DNA of 64,000 nt from Brevibacillus formosus (GCF_003013405.1 NZ_PXZL01000034.1:93648-157647); one strand, 5' to 3'. Positions 1 through 8,789 are shown, numbered from the stretch's first letter. Made by a program: numbers and translations. The notes: generated from the sequence alone by a model not told the origin.

Positions 1-364
1 CCGCTTTTGCAAGTAAAAAGGCTCCTGTGCAGACAGACGCCATCAGCTCCACCTGCTGCATTTGCTCACGAATCCATTTAATCACTGGCTCATTATGCAC
101 TTCTCGCTCCCTCGCACCTACCCCGCCAGGAATGATGAGAATGTCAAAAACAGGCATATTGGCAAAGCTGTAATCAGGTTGAACCTTCAGACCATTCAGC
201 GTCTGAATCATGCTCCCTTTTTCCGATACCGTTTCTACACGAAAAGGTATATGGTCGCCATTTTCCATAAATGTCACCGAGAATACTTCAAACGGACCTG
301 CAAAATCCAACACCTCTACATCGTCAAACAAAAAAATTCCTACTCGCCATTGCTTAGTCTCCAT
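1..364 (-). CDS. DJ-1/PfpI family protein (partial, C-terminus off the window)
   Basis: Reading the minus strand from an ATG at 364 gives an open frame that runs off the left edge, about 121 residues. It starts METKQWRVGIFLFDDVEVLD and continues through FAGPFEVFSV, the usual N-terminus of the DJ-1/PfpI class I glutamine amidotransferase-like fold. Near the edge, IIPGGVG and ASVCTGAFLLA form the nucleophile elbow, with the cysteine in place. Family members include chaperone/deglycase-type enzymes and the ligand-sensing half of GlxA-type AraC regulators. Because the C-terminus is missing, a fused helix-turn-helix cannot be excluded. It is divergent from the ArsR-like gene at 498, about 130 bp away, so the two may share a regulatory region. 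Confidence 0.85.
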   Translation of the reverse strand, partial: METKQWRVGIFLFDDVEVLDFAGPFEVFSVTFMENGDHIPFRVETVSEKGSMIQTLNGLKVQPDYSFANMPVFDILIIPGGVGAREREVHNEPVIKWIREQMQQVELMASVCTGAFLLAKA

Positions 365-497
365 GTTGATCTCCCCCATTTTCATTTGGATATATTTTAC
401 AATATACTTTTGCGAGCATCTTTAGTTTTTTTAGCTGTAAGATTCTGCTAGAGTCATTGATAGAGGATAAAAAATGATGGAGGAGGTCCGCTGTCTG

Positions 498-1205
498 ATG
501 AGTACCAGCCCGAATATTATAGAGGTCGCGTCCCTCATAGGAGAACCATCCCGCGTCTCCATCCTGATCAGCCTGATGAATGGCAAGGCACTCCCTGCCA
601 GTGAACTCGCACGAAACGCAAAAGTCACCCCCCAAACGGCAAGCACGCATTTGGCAAAGCTGGTGGAAGGCGGTCTTTTGGTCAGCGAATCACACGGACG
701 ACATCGCTACTATCGCCTAGCCAGCCCTGATGTCGCCCATGCCCTGGAATCATTAATGACGATCGCTGCACCTAAGCCGGTTCGTTCGTTGCGCGAGTCT
801 GACCAATTGCGAGCCATCCGCTATGCCCGTACCTGCTACGACCATCTCGCAGGAGAAGTTGGCGTTGCCCTGACGCAGAGAATGCTGGAGTTGCAGTTAA
901 TGGAAGTATCTGATCAGGACTACGTGCTCAGTGAAGCGGGAAAAACCAAGCTGCAATCACTCGGCGTAGACCTTGTGGCCAAGCCGAAGAGCAGACGTCG
1001 CTTTGCTCGTCCGTGTTTGGATTGGAGCGAGCGTCGCCACCACTTGGCAGGCAGTCTCGGGGCTTCACTCACCCACCGATTTTTTGAGCTTGGCTGGATC
1101 GAGCGAGTGCCTGGAGGAAGGGCAGTCCGTGTCACGGAATTGGGCAGCTCTGGCTTTATGACCGAGTTCGGACTGCATGTAGATGAATGCAAAAAGCACA
1201 GCTAG
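498..1205 (+). CDS. ArsR-type winged-helix transcriptional regulator
   Basis: A 235-residue protein. Two ATGs at 474 and 477 lie upstream in frame, but GGAGGAGGT at 479-487 is correctly spaced only for the ATG at 498. Residues about 5-85 form an ArsR winged helix: IGEPSRVSILISLMNGKALP, then AKVTPQTASTHLAKLVEGGL as recognition helix, and a wing with HGRHRYYRLA. The C-terminal 150 residues are longer than in small metal-sensing ArsR proteins and contain a duplicated-looking segment, as in larger HTH regulators of this class. I see no clear cysteine metal site. It probably regulates itself or the divergent PfpI gene. The ligand is unknown. Its stop codon abuts the stop of the convergent EamA gene. 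Confidence 0.85.
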   Translation: MSTSPNIIEVASLIGEPSRVSILISLMNGKALPASELARNAKVTPQTASTHLAKLVEGGLLVSESHGRHRYYRLASPDVAHALESLMTIAAPKPVRSLRESDQLRAIRYARTCYDHLAGEVGVALTQRMLELQLMEVSDQDYVLSEAGKTKLQSLGVDLVAKPKSRRRFARPCLDWSERRHHLAGSLGASLTHRFFELGWIERVPGGRAVRVTELGSSGFMTEFGLHVDECKKHS

Positions 1206-2093
1206 CTACTCTGCCAGCTGTGCTTTTTCACTTACTTGGCGTCGTGGAGCAAACGTCCAATTCACCAAAAAAATCCCTGCGAAAATCAACAATCCTCCCG
1301 CATACACATGCCATTGTACTACCTCACCCAGCAACACCCACCCCGACAAAACACCGAAGAACGGAGCGAGGAACAAAAAAGCACTCGTCCTGCCCGGATC
1401 TCCGTGATTCAGCAAGTAAAACCACGTCGCAAACTGTACAATGGAAGCCATGATCGCGAGCCAGAGGACGACGAATACAGCGGTCGGTGTGATAATCAGC
1501 TTCGGCGTTTCCAGCGTGAACCCCATCACAAGGAGAAGAATTCCTCCGAACAGCATCTGATAGGCTGTCATCACCCACACATTGAAGCGGACTCCCCACT
1601 TTTTGACGAGAATCGTAGCCATAGACCACGCAAGGGCGGACCCGATACCAAACAGCGTTCCCGTCTCCCATTGCAGATGGAAGCCAAGCGTGATGAACAC
1701 CCCAACCAGTCCAATCAGAACCCCCATCCATTGCGTCAGCCGATAGGATATCCCTAGAAACACCGTTCCCCATATGACCACGAGCAGTGGATTCATAAAC
1801 GTCAGGATCGAGGATTCACCCGCTGTGATTGTACGCAGACTCAAAAAGATACACCCCATGACGGCGGCCGTCTGCAAAAATCCGATCACACACAGCTTCC
1901 CCCAGTCACCCGCCGACTTCGGGAGCGGTTTTTTCCATACCCACGCACCCATGATCAGTCCTGCCAACGTAAAACGCAGTCCTACCAGCAGCAATGGTGA
2001 AAAATAGGCCAATCCAATCTTTCCTACCGCAAAAGACGAGCCCATCAATGATGTCGTCACGACGACAAGTATGCCGAACAAAATTCGATTCAT
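1206..2093 (-). CDS. EamA/DMT-family membrane transporter
   Basis: 295 residues with about ten hydrophobic helices arranged as two EamA repeats (roughly 1-135 and 145-280). The start MNRILFGILVVVTTSLMGSS is typical of drug/metabolite transporter superfamily exporters, as is GLRFTLAGLIM in helix 2. Second-repeat landmarks are GSALAWSMATILVKK and a C-terminal LFLAPFFGVLSGWVLLGE. The ATG at 2093 follows GGGGGAAC. The substrate cannot be inferred; relatives export amino acids, purines or amphipathic compounds. It is convergent with the ArsR-like gene with no gap between stop codons. Confidence 0.9.
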   Translation of the reverse strand: MNRILFGILVVVTTSLMGSSFAVGKIGLAYFSPLLLVGLRFTLAGLIMGAWVWKKPLPKSAGDWGKLCVIGFLQTAAVMGCIFLSLRTITAGESSILTFMNPLLVVIWGTVFLGISYRLTQWMGVLIGLVGVFITLGFHLQWETGTLFGIGSALAWSMATILVKKWGVRFNVWVMTAYQMLFGGILLLVMGFTLETPKLIITPTAVFVVLWLAIMASIVQFATWFYLLNHGDPGRTSAFLFLAPFFGVLSGWVLLGEVVQWHVYAGGLLIFAGIFLVNWTFAPRRQVSEKAQLAE

Positions 2094-2188
2094 GGCGTTG
2101 TTCCCCCGTTTCAGGCAAGCTACTTGTTTCCTCTTACATGTAGTGTACCTGACGGTTAGTTCGATGAGGGTCGAAGTGTATTATTGGT

Positions 2189-3355
2189 TTACAGTTGATA
2201 CTTCTCTACCATCTTGACCCCGATTCGGTTCAGCAAGATAGCGAGCACCTTCCAAACTGCTTGACGATAGAACGGCAAATGTTTGACATACACCGCTGTA
2301 TATTCTGGTTCCCCCTCGGCTCCCCTGTCCGCTTTGAATGCGCCTACGCCCGCACTTTGATGGAGCAGGATGCCCTTGCTCTCTGCTTCTAGTACCAAGA
2401 GGCACGACAGCATCCGATACAGCCCGGTCTCTTTGGGGAGCGTCGTATCATAGCCGAATAGCGGTGTCGTCATCACACCATTTCGTTCGAAATAGCCAAG
2501 AATGCCGTCCAGCCGTCCGTCTTTTTCCAAGCCGATGAGGGTCAATGTTCTCTTTTGCATCGCCAATCGGACGAACTCCACCGAAAACTGCGGATTATGC
2601 TGGGAGTATTTATCCAGATATAGCGCGTTGTATAAAGCAACAATTCGCTCGACATGCTGTTCTCCCAGCTCCTCATGACGCAGGATGCGATAGCCGGATT
2701 TGGCAAGCATTTTCCGATCACGATTGAGCGTATTGCGGACCCGCCACTTGCCCTGCGCTGGCCAATCGGGGTGAAAAAGGTAGACGTAACGGCTGGGAAC
2801 CATGAGATAGCCCTTCTCGACGAGTCCCTTGTGGAGATCCGGATACAGCCTGCGACAAACAGATCGAAACGCGATGATATGGCCGGGGAACTTTTGGATG
2901 CAGTTTTCCGTGATATCCTTTACTTCATCTGCACTCACATCATGATACAGATTCGTTGATAACAGCCAGTTGTTGACGATGACCATTTGGTTGCATTGGC
3001 TTTTTTTCATCCAGCGCCCAAGGCCTGTGAGTACGGTCGACAATACCCGCCTCAACACCCCTGAATCGAGCATGCTTAGCTCTTCCTTCGCGTACGTCAC
3101 GTAGTGGGTAAACACCGAACTGACATACGAATTGTCGTACTCGGTATGGTTCACCGTTACAGGCATGATCCGATCTCCTACACGAAGTGCATGCATCTGC
3201 GTCTGGACATTTTGCACATAGCGGGATGGTTGTTCCGTCATCATGGGCAGCAAGTAGCTTCTGACGTAGTCGGCATCCTGTGCCTGTTCCCAAGGGATTT
3301 GCCCCGCCGAGCTCCCTTCATACCATTCAATCCATTGCCTGCTCACCTGGAACAA
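2189..3355 (-). CDS. GNAT-like acyltransferase, last gene of the six-gene operon
   Basis: 388 residues. No ATG is available near the 5' end. The best start is TTG at 3355, inside the 3' end of the preceding gene (29 bp overlap) and behind GAGAGG; a GTG at 3346 is an alternative. The C-terminal half resembles a GNAT/FemX-like acyltransferase: a charged helix RNTLNRDRKMLAKSGYRILR, then a strand-rich core with LIGLEKDGRLDGILGYFERN, and a terminal GVGAFKADRGAEGEPEYTAV. The N-terminal 150 residues are not recognised. It likely transfers an acyl group in the pathway encoded by the operon. The operon context makes a biosynthetic role more likely than a stand-alone resistance role. Confidence 0.7.
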   Translation of the reverse strand: MFQVSRQWIEWYEGSSAGQIPWEQAQDADYVRSYLLPMMTEQPSRYVQNVQTQMHALRVGDRIMPVTVNHTEYDNSYVSSVFTHYVTYAKEELSMLDSGVLRRVLSTVLTGLGRWMKKSQCNQMVIVNNWLLSTNLYHDVSADEVKDITENCIQKFPGHIIAFRSVCRRLYPDLHKGLVEKGYLMVPSRYVYLFHPDWPAQGKWRVRNTLNRDRKMLAKSGYRILRHEELGEQHVERIVALYNALYLDKYSQHNPQFSVEFVRLAMQKRTLTLIGLEKDGRLDGILGYFERNGVMTTPLFGYDTTLPKETGLYRMLSCLLVLEAESKGILLHQSAGVGAFKADRGAEGEPEYTAVYVKHLPFYRQAVWKVLAILLNRIGVKMVEKYQL

Positions 3356-4661
3356 ACATCCTCTCTACCCGCCGCAATTTTTTTGTACCGAGATTCAACT
3401 TGTACGGTGCAAACACAATCTTAGGCAATTGTCCTTGCTGATCGGCAATGACTTCCTCAAGACTTTGGCGTACTCGTTCCTGCTCTCGTATGGACGGTCC
3501 TTCCCCATTCTTCATGAGCAGTGCTATCTCAACTTGCTCGTGGCTTAGCTGCCGTACCGTATACTCTTCAATCGCATCAGACGAGGTAATGACAGCACGA
3601 CGGATGAAATCAGGAAAGACCGATATCCATCGCGCTTCGTGTTCATGGCGAAAAACAAACAGATCATCTGCCCTGCCCTCAATCGATTCCAATGCCATAA
3701 ACACCGAGCCGCACGGACATGGCGTACGCTTTTCCGTCAAAATGTCGTTCAATCGATAACGGATAATCGGCTGCGTCGTCCGGGAAAAGTCTGTGATGAT
3801 CGGAAAGAATCGCTCCTTTTGCTCATCGAGGTATTCCTTTTCCACCACCACGAGGTCTTCATTGACATGCAGCGTCCCGTGTGAGCAGCTCACCGCAAGC
3901 AGCCCTTCTGTGCATTGATAAATTTGATGCACAATCTGCCCGAACACTTCAGCGATGTACGTTTGATCCAACGGGTCCAGCACTTCCGCCACCGAGATCA
4001 CCTTGATCGGAGATATCCGCAATTTCCCTTGACGCTGGGCAGTCGCGAGCATTCTCAACATCGAGGCTGGCGCAACCACCACCGTTGGCTGATACTGATT
4101 CAAGTGATCAAGGTGCTGATCGAGCGGTATTTGCAGATCGAAGAACGAGAATTGAATGCGACGCCTGTTGACCGCCGTATACAGGTTGCTATTCGCTCGC
4201 AAGAAAAAAGCAATCCGATGTGTCGACCATAGCTGACCAGGCAGCGCTTTCGCCAAAATCACCCCTGCCCATTTCGCCTGCTCCTGCGGTCCCACGAGGA
4301 AAAGCCCGCGATTGCCAGATGTCCCGGAAGACAAGCCTACGGTCACGCCATTTAATTGGGGAGTAAAATCGCGTGTCGTTTCTGCTTTCAGTGCAATCGC
4401 AAATGCTTCTTCCTTCTTGATTCCGCACGTATTCAGCTCGTCAAAATGGCCCATCATGTGCTTTTTATCAATCGGCTCCATTTGTCTCCATTGTTCTGGC
4501 GTTCCCAATCTCTGTCGGTAAAAAGGAGAAGCTGGCAAAATGCGTGACAACATCTCTCTGACCTGGGCTTCTTGCCATTTCACCAGCTGCTCACGCGAAG
4601 AAAACCGACGGGCAAGCCACTTCGTTTTTACATACTGCTTCAAGATGGTCATGATCTCCAT
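3327..4661 (-). CDS. F390-synthetase/PaaK-like adenylate-forming enzyme
   Basis: 444 residues. The start ATG at 4661 has GAGGAG seven bases upstream and overlaps the preceding gene by 13 bp. The P-loop-like motif SSGTSGNRG (residues 111-119) and the ending LGTKKLRRVERMF place it in the coenzyme F390 synthetase/CapK/PaaK branch of ANL adenylating enzymes. It also has a four-cysteine-like CPCGSVFMALESIEGRADD segment typical of this branch, followed by a C-terminal subdomain. Such enzymes activate a carboxylate as acyl-AMP and pass it to CoA, an amine or a hydroxyl. The acceptor here is unknown. With the KAS III, reductase and ATP-grasp upstream it suggests a lipid-derived amide, ester or lactone product. 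Confidence 0.85.
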   Translation of the reverse strand: MEIMTILKQYVKTKWLARRFSSREQLVKWQEAQVREMLSRILPASPFYRQRLGTPEQWRQMEPIDKKHMMGHFDELNTCGIKKEEAFAIALKAETTRDFTPQLNGVTVGLSSGTSGNRGLFLVGPQEQAKWAGVILAKALPGQLWSTHRIAFFLRANSNLYTAVNRRRIQFSFFDLQIPLDQHLDHLNQYQPTVVVAPASMLRMLATAQRQGKLRISPIKVISVAEVLDPLDQTYIAEVFGQIVHQIYQCTEGLLAVSCSHGTLHVNEDLVVVEKEYLDEQKERFFPIITDFSRTTQPIIRYRLNDILTEKRTPCPCGSVFMALESIEGRADDLFVFRHEHEARWISVFPDFIRRAVITSSDAIEEYTVRQLSHEQVEIALLMKNGEGPSIREQERVRQSLEEVIADQQGQLPKIVFAPYKLNLGTKKLRRVERMFVPGEQAMD

Positions 4662-5500
4662 GTGAACGCTCCTCTGCTGGCCTGCCAGACTTCCCCGCAG
4701 TGAGTCGGCATGATTTTCATATCGGGACGCTGGCGGGATAGCACATGCAGCTTGTGCAAATGCTCGCGATACGCCTGTCGATCCGCCATGACCAACATAG
4801 CAAACGGATGAGGCAACAGGTTACCGCGGTAGGCTTCACTCGACCAAGCGGCATCCGCGCACAAAAATATGTCTCCACGATCCCGATCGCAAAGGAACAC
4901 ACCAAACTGCCCGATTGCATGTCCGTTCAGATCGACGATGTACAGACTCTGATCCGCAAACAAATCGTAGCCTTCGGTGTATGGCGCGTAAGCTTCAGGC
5001 AATGCAACCAGCGCTCCTCGATCAATGAAAATCACCCGTTCATCGAAATCGTCCGGCATCAAATCAGGCAAGTACGCCTCCCGCAGTGCCGCCCACCCCG
5101 TCTTTCCCTTGACGTGGTTGTAGGCACTCTCGAAGCAGTATAGTCGCGCATGCGGAAAATCTCGCAAACCGCCAATATGATCCGCATGAAAATGGGAAAT
5201 GAGAATACCCGCTATGTCTGTCGTTTTGATTCCGCGTGCCGCGAGTTGCTCAGAAATACTCTCATGTGGCTCTGAGACTACTGGCGTTATTTTGCCGTAC
5301 AGCGAATAAGGAAGCTTGCTCGTGGCTTCAAAAAAGCGCTGCGAATAGCCCGTATCAAAGAGCAGCAAGCCGTGGACGGGATGCTCGATAAGCCCTGCGA
5401 TGGCGTGAAACGGGATGTTTTTCATCCGGCCGCCTTTTCGTGAAAACATTTCGAGCTGCTGGCAGTAGCCCGTGTCCATCAGCGTCAGTTTAACGTCCAT
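4649..5500 (-). CDS. Metallo-beta-lactamase-fold hydrolase (quorum-lactonase-like)
   Basis: About 283 residues from the ATG at 5500, which lies seven bases after GGAGG; the adjacent ATG at 5503 is possible, while a longer frame to 5545 lacks a ribosome binding site. The zinc motif LISHFHADHIGGL is complete. Further ligands are seen in the region around FLCADAAWSS and near the C-terminus at MPTHCGEVW. The beginning (VKLTLMDTGYC) and LLLFDTGYSQRFFEA resemble the AiiA-like lactonase subgroup. In this operon it may hydrolyse a thioester or lactone intermediate rather than quench signals. It overlaps the upstream reductase gene by 11 bp and the downstream adenylating enzyme by 13 bp, so translation is likely coupled. 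Confidence 0.88.
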   Translation of the reverse strand: MDVKLTLMDTGYCQQLEMFSRKGGRMKNIPFHAIAGLIEHPVHGLLLFDTGYSQRFFEATSKLPYSLYGKITPVVSEPHESISEQLAARGIKTTDIAGILISHFHADHIGGLRDFPHARLYCFESAYNHVKGKTGWAALREAYLPDLMPDDFDERVIFIDRGALVALPEAYAPYTEGYDLFADQSLYIVDLNGHAIGQFGVFLCDRDRGDIFLCADAAWSSEAYRGNLLPHPFAMLVMADRQAYREHLHKLHVLSRQRPDMKIMPTHCGEVWQASRGAFTWRS

Positions 5501-6491
5501 CATGCGTCCTCCACCATTCTGTAAACGTCTCGATGCCCTCGGCAATGCTCACCCGCGGTTCATAACCCAGATCGCGCTTCGCCTTTGAGATATCCAAGGT
5601 TTGTGATTTGGCGAGCACACCGACCGAGTAACGCGTCAAAACCGGCTCACGATAGCCCAAAACGGTCTTGGAGAGTGTCTCCAGCACCCAAGCTGCCGCA
5701 TACGCCTTCCAATATGGCAGCTCGCGCGTTTTCAGCGGAACCCCCAAACGTCGGAACACATCTGACAACACCTCGATCATCGTCACTGGCTCCCCATTTG
5801 TAATGTTGTAAGCCTGTCCCAATGTGTGCGCTGGAGAATCCATGCACAAGATCAGCGCGTCCACGACATTTTCCACATACGTCAAATCAATGATCGCCTT
5901 GCCTCCGTCGATCAGCGGAACGAATTTCTTTTCATTGGCGCGGATCAATCTGGGAAGGATTGCATTGTCCCCAGGGCCAAACAAGGCCCGAGGACGAATC
6001 GTAATCGTCGGAAGCCCTGCAAGAAACGCCTTGTCGACCTCCAGCTCCGCCTGGTATTTTGTCTGTGCGTATGTATTGGCAAACCGCACGGGCATCGGCT
6101 CATCTTCGCGGATTCCCAGTTTATCTTCAAAAGCAAAATATATACTCGGCGTCGATACATGGACCAAACGTTCGACGCCGTGATGCTTGCAGCCCTCGAT
6201 GACATGAATGGTTCCTGTCACATTCGTCTCGTACATGTCACGGTACGTTCCCCATGGGGAGGAAAAAGCTGCCGCGTGATGCACGATGTCCTGACCGCGG
6301 CAAGCCTTCACCATGGCTTCTTTGTCTCTTAGGTCTGCCCGAAGGAATCGAATGCCTTGCTCCTGCAATAGCTGGCCGATTCGCTCGTCTCGGCCTTGCG
6401 CTGTTACCTCATAGCCCATTTCATTCAGTCGTGTAGCCAGCTTCTGTCCGAGAAACCCCGTCGCCCCTGTTACTAGAACTCGCTTGTTCAT
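5490..6491 (-). CDS. NAD(P)-dependent epimerase/3-beta-HSD-like reductase
   Basis: 333 residues of the extended SDR family. The nucleotide-binding motif GATGFLG is at residues 9-15 and the catalytic YAQTK at 141-145, with Ser/Thr at 113-114 (STPS). The 3-beta-hydroxysteroid dehydrogenase/OleD-like branch is suggested by RPRALFGPGD and by NVVDALILCMD followed by AYNITNGEPVTM. OleD reduces a 2-alkyl-3-ketoacid made by the thiolase-like OleA in olefin biosynthesis. Here a KAS III-like gene lies two genes upstream, so reduction of a beta-keto product is a reasonable inference, but OleB is not present. The start ATG at 6491 is 15 bp after the ATP-grasp stop. Confidence 0.88.
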   Translation of the reverse strand: MNKRVLVTGATGFLGQKLATRLNEMGYEVTAQGRDERIGQLLQEQGIRFLRADLRDKEAMVKACRGQDIVHHAAAFSSPWGTYRDMYETNVTGTIHVIEGCKHHGVERLVHVSTPSIYFAFEDKLGIREDEPMPVRFANTYAQTKYQAELEVDKAFLAGLPTITIRPRALFGPGDNAILPRLIRANEKKFVPLIDGGKAIIDLTYVENVVDALILCMDSPAHTLGQAYNITNGEPVTMIEVLSDVFRRLGVPLKTRELPYWKAYAAAWVLETLSKTVLGYREPVLTRYSVGVLAKSQTLDISKAKRDLGYEPRVSIAEGIETFTEWWRTHDGR

Positions 6492-6506
6492 CTCTTCCTC
6501 ACTTCC

Positions 6507-7688
6507 TTATGCCTCTTCTCCGTTCCATTCGATATCGCTCGTACTGCAAGCGATCATGCTTTTTCCCGTTCGAAAGCTCTGCCAAGCCAAATCTGCCAGC
6601 ATGGAGAACTGATCAAAAAAAGGCCTTGGATCGTCCCACCTAAACAGAACATCCCTTGCAGAAAGGAGGTCGCTCACCCAACGCTTTGCCTTCTTTCCAT
6701 TCGTCATGCCAAGAAGACCGTATGTCAGCATCGCCATCCCTAGCATGCAAGCTTGTTTTCCAGCAGGAACAACGGTTTTTCCCCGATCAGCAAAATAGGC
6801 AGTAGCAGCCTCTTGCTGTCCTGTAAACAAATGCACACCGCTTGTCAGGCGTGGATTGCACTCAATCACATATAGCTCTCCCTGCTCATTCTGAATGAAA
6901 TCAAATGCGATTTGTCCACTAAACGTATTTCGTTGCACGAAGCGACTAACAAAATCTCTTACCTGTGGATGGTCTGAATAGGCGAAGTAAATCGAGGCAC
7001 CCTGCCCTGCTGTATGTGTTGTTTCGTAATCGGCGTACAAGGTGAGCTGTCCATCCTGAGCAACCGCGTAGCTGCACACCTGTTTCCCTTTTATAAACTG
7101 TTGGACTAACCATGGCTGCCTAACTGTCGGTTCGGGCAGCGTGGACTGCCCTGCCGCAGATGACGGGTCTGCCACGATTTGTACATGAGCTGCGAAGCGA
7201 GAATAGACGGGCTTCAGCACCACAGGTCCGCTTGCTTGCAGCATGGTCTCCCGCAATTGAGCCGAAGATTGTACCCGAACCGTCTGTGGAACCAGAGCTC
7301 CCACCTCGCGCGCCATTTCGGCAAAAAGCCATTTGTCGTGCAACGAACGCAGTACCTCGATTCCTTCTACAAGCACTTCACCATAGTCAAGCAATTGATC
7401 CCGCCCGCGCGATATGTAGAAGATCTCCTCGCAAGTCGGGATCAAAAGATCGATGCGCTCATGCTGCATGATTTCGCACAGCTTTTCGATATAAGCATCG
7501 GGCTCTTGTCGGGGAGGAGGCACTTGGTAGGAGCGCTCTACATAACGAGAGTGCTGGCATAAATGTCGCCGCGCACTCTCCGCAACAATGACTCGATGTC
7601 CCGCAGAGCCCAGCAAACGAGCCAGCTCTAACGTAGCTGGAGCTCGTCCTCCTGTCAGCAAGACTGATTGTTTAGTATTCAAGCACAA
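6507..7688 (-). CDS. ATP-grasp family ligase
   Basis: 393 residues. The N-terminus SVLLTGGRAPATLELARLLG is the pre-ATP-grasp Rossmann-like segment of carbamoyl-phosphate-synthase-like ligases. Then come the ATP-binding parts VVLKPVYSRFAAHV and the QPWLVQQFIKGKQVC strand, and the metal-binding end FDFIQNEQGELYVIECNPRL with the expected glutamate and asparagine. ATP-grasp ligases join a carboxylate, through an acyl-phosphate, to an amine or thiol. The C-terminal 120 residues are not recognised. It overlaps the KAS III gene by 17 bp. Its presence argues for an amino-acid-like or peptide building block in the operon product. Substrates are unknown. Confidence 0.85.
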   Translation of the reverse strand: MCLNTKQSVLLTGGRAPATLELARLLGSAGHRVIVAESARRHLCQHSRYVERSYQVPPPRQEPDAYIEKLCEIMQHERIDLLIPTCEEIFYISRGRDQLLDYGEVLVEGIEVLRSLHDKWLFAEMAREVGALVPQTVRVQSSAQLRETMLQASGPVVLKPVYSRFAAHVQIVADPSSAAGQSTLPEPTVRQPWLVQQFIKGKQVCSYAVAQDGQLTLYADYETTHTAGQGASIYFAYSDHPQVRDFVSRFVQRNTFSGQIAFDFIQNEQGELYVIECNPRLTSGVHLFTGQQEAATAYFADRGKTVVPAGKQACMLGMAMLTYGLLGMTNGKKAKRWVSDLLSARDVLFRWDDPRPFFDQFSMLADLAWQSFRTGKSMIACSTSDIEWNGEEA

Positions 7689-8667
7689 TTCCTCCGAGAG
7701 ACAAGCCAGCCGATGTGCCCAGCAGCATCAGGTGATCGCCCCGCTGTACTCGATTCTGCCCAATCGCTTCATGCAGCGCCATCGGGATCGAAGCTGCGAT
7801 GACATTACCATGATCCGCCAGAATGTTCACCATTTGCTGGTCGCTAAACCCGAGCTTGCCTGCCATGATCCGCATCGCCATCCCACTGGCCTGATGAGGA
7901 ATAACTGTACGGATCTGCTCCTTGGTTACGGAGGCTGAGGACAGCAAACGATCCACAAATCCGGTAATCAACTGCGAGGTCAGGCGAAAAATTTTCCGTC
8001 CGTCCATATCAAATGCAAAGTCTGCTTCTCTTCCTTGTGCAAATTGGCTCGGGTGAATCAGCGTGCCGCCACCCCTTATTTCGGAATAATGTGCGCCTTC
8101 ACTGTATGTTTTCATGCTTGAACCCAAGATGCGGGAGCTTTCTGTTTCCGGCGTCCTGCCGATGACAACAGCCGCAGCACCATCTCCGAACAGCACGCAG
8201 CTCTCTTTTTGCTCCCAATTCAAACCTGCGGAGGATATTTCTGATGAAATGATCAAAACTCGCTCGTAAATACCAACCGCCATTTGGCAAGACATCACAT
8301 CCAGCGCAGTGACAAAGCTTAGGCATGTCGAATTTATATCAAAGCAAGGAATACCTGATTTGCTTATTTGAAGCTCTTCTTGAATCAAAGCAGCCGTGCA
8401 TGGGATTTCCTGCTGCGCCGTCCCGCTTGCACATACGATACAATCGATATCGTGAAGGGAAAGTCCCGCCGCTTCCAAAGCACGCCTAGCAGCGATGGCT
8501 CCCATCTGTGCTGCCGTTTCGTTCGTCACAAAATGCCTGACGCTTACCCCGGACTTTTTCTCTACCCATCCAGGCGCAAGTCCCAGCTTTTCTTCTAGTT
8601 CTGCCGCTGTCACTCGCCGAGTGGGCAAGTATTTCCCTGTTCCGAGGATTTTGATTTTTCTCTCCAT
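7672..8667 (-). CDS. Beta-ketoacyl-ACP synthase III-like condensing enzyme, first gene of operon
   Basis: 331 residues of the thiolase/KAS III fold. The catalytic triad is intact: Cys115 in DINSTCLSFVTAL, His258 in VIPHQASG and Asn288 in LADHGNVIAASIP. The C-terminal glycine loop reads GTSAGLSLGGIV. FabH itself usually carries a conserved GxxGNTxxAS after the asparagine; the different loop here (GNVIAASIP) and the operon context favour a specialised condensing enzyme, such as OleA/DarB/PqsD-like, over housekeeping FabH. It would join an acyl-CoA or acyl-ACP to a second acyl or malonyl unit. No acyl carrier protein is encoded nearby. It is the promoter-proximal gene, with a strong palindrome 93 bp upstream. 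Confidence 0.88.
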   Translation of the reverse strand: MERKIKILGTGKYLPTRRVTAAELEEKLGLAPGWVEKKSGVSVRHFVTNETAAQMGAIAARRALEAAGLSLHDIDCIVCASGTAQQEIPCTAALIQEELQISKSGIPCFDINSTCLSFVTALDVMSCQMAVGIYERVLIISSEISSAGLNWEQKESCVLFGDGAAAVVIGRTPETESSRILGSSMKTYSEGAHYSEIRGGGTLIHPSQFAQGREADFAFDMDGRKIFRLTSQLITGFVDRLLSSASVTKEQIRTVIPHQASGMAMRIMAGKLGFSDQQMVNILADHGNVIAASIPMALHEAIGQNRVQRGDHLMLLGTSAGLSLGGIVLEY

Positions 8668-8759
8668 GATCTGTGTCTCCCTTAGCTCGCATTACTCATA
8701 CAATATTCGACATCTGCCATTTATTTTACCTAAGTTTGTCGATTTATGGTAAACAGAAT

Positions 8760-8789
8760 AAACACTTGGTACTAATTACCCAAGTGTTT
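8760..8789. promoter_or_regulatory. Palindromic operator-like site upstream of the KAS III operon
   Basis: Perfect 10-base arms, AAACACTTGG and CCAAGTGTTT, are separated by ten bases (8760-8769 and 8780-8789). The minus strand across the spacer reads TTAGTACC followed by AAGTGTTTAT, which resembles, from memory, the FapR operator of Firmicute fatty-acid genes. The site lies 93 bp before the operon and 157 bp before the divergent hydrolase. The regulator assignment is inference. Confidence 0.5.

Noticed and set aside
1236..1757. Plus-strand 173-codon frame antisense to the EamA gene
   Set aside because: Highly charged, His/Arg/Pro-rich composition and no ribosome binding site; it is a shadow of the transporter gene.
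5490..5545. Longer start for the MBL-fold gene at 5545
   Set aside because: No ribosome binding site; GGAGG fits the ATG at 5500, and the extra residues are Arg/Gly-rich and unlike the family.
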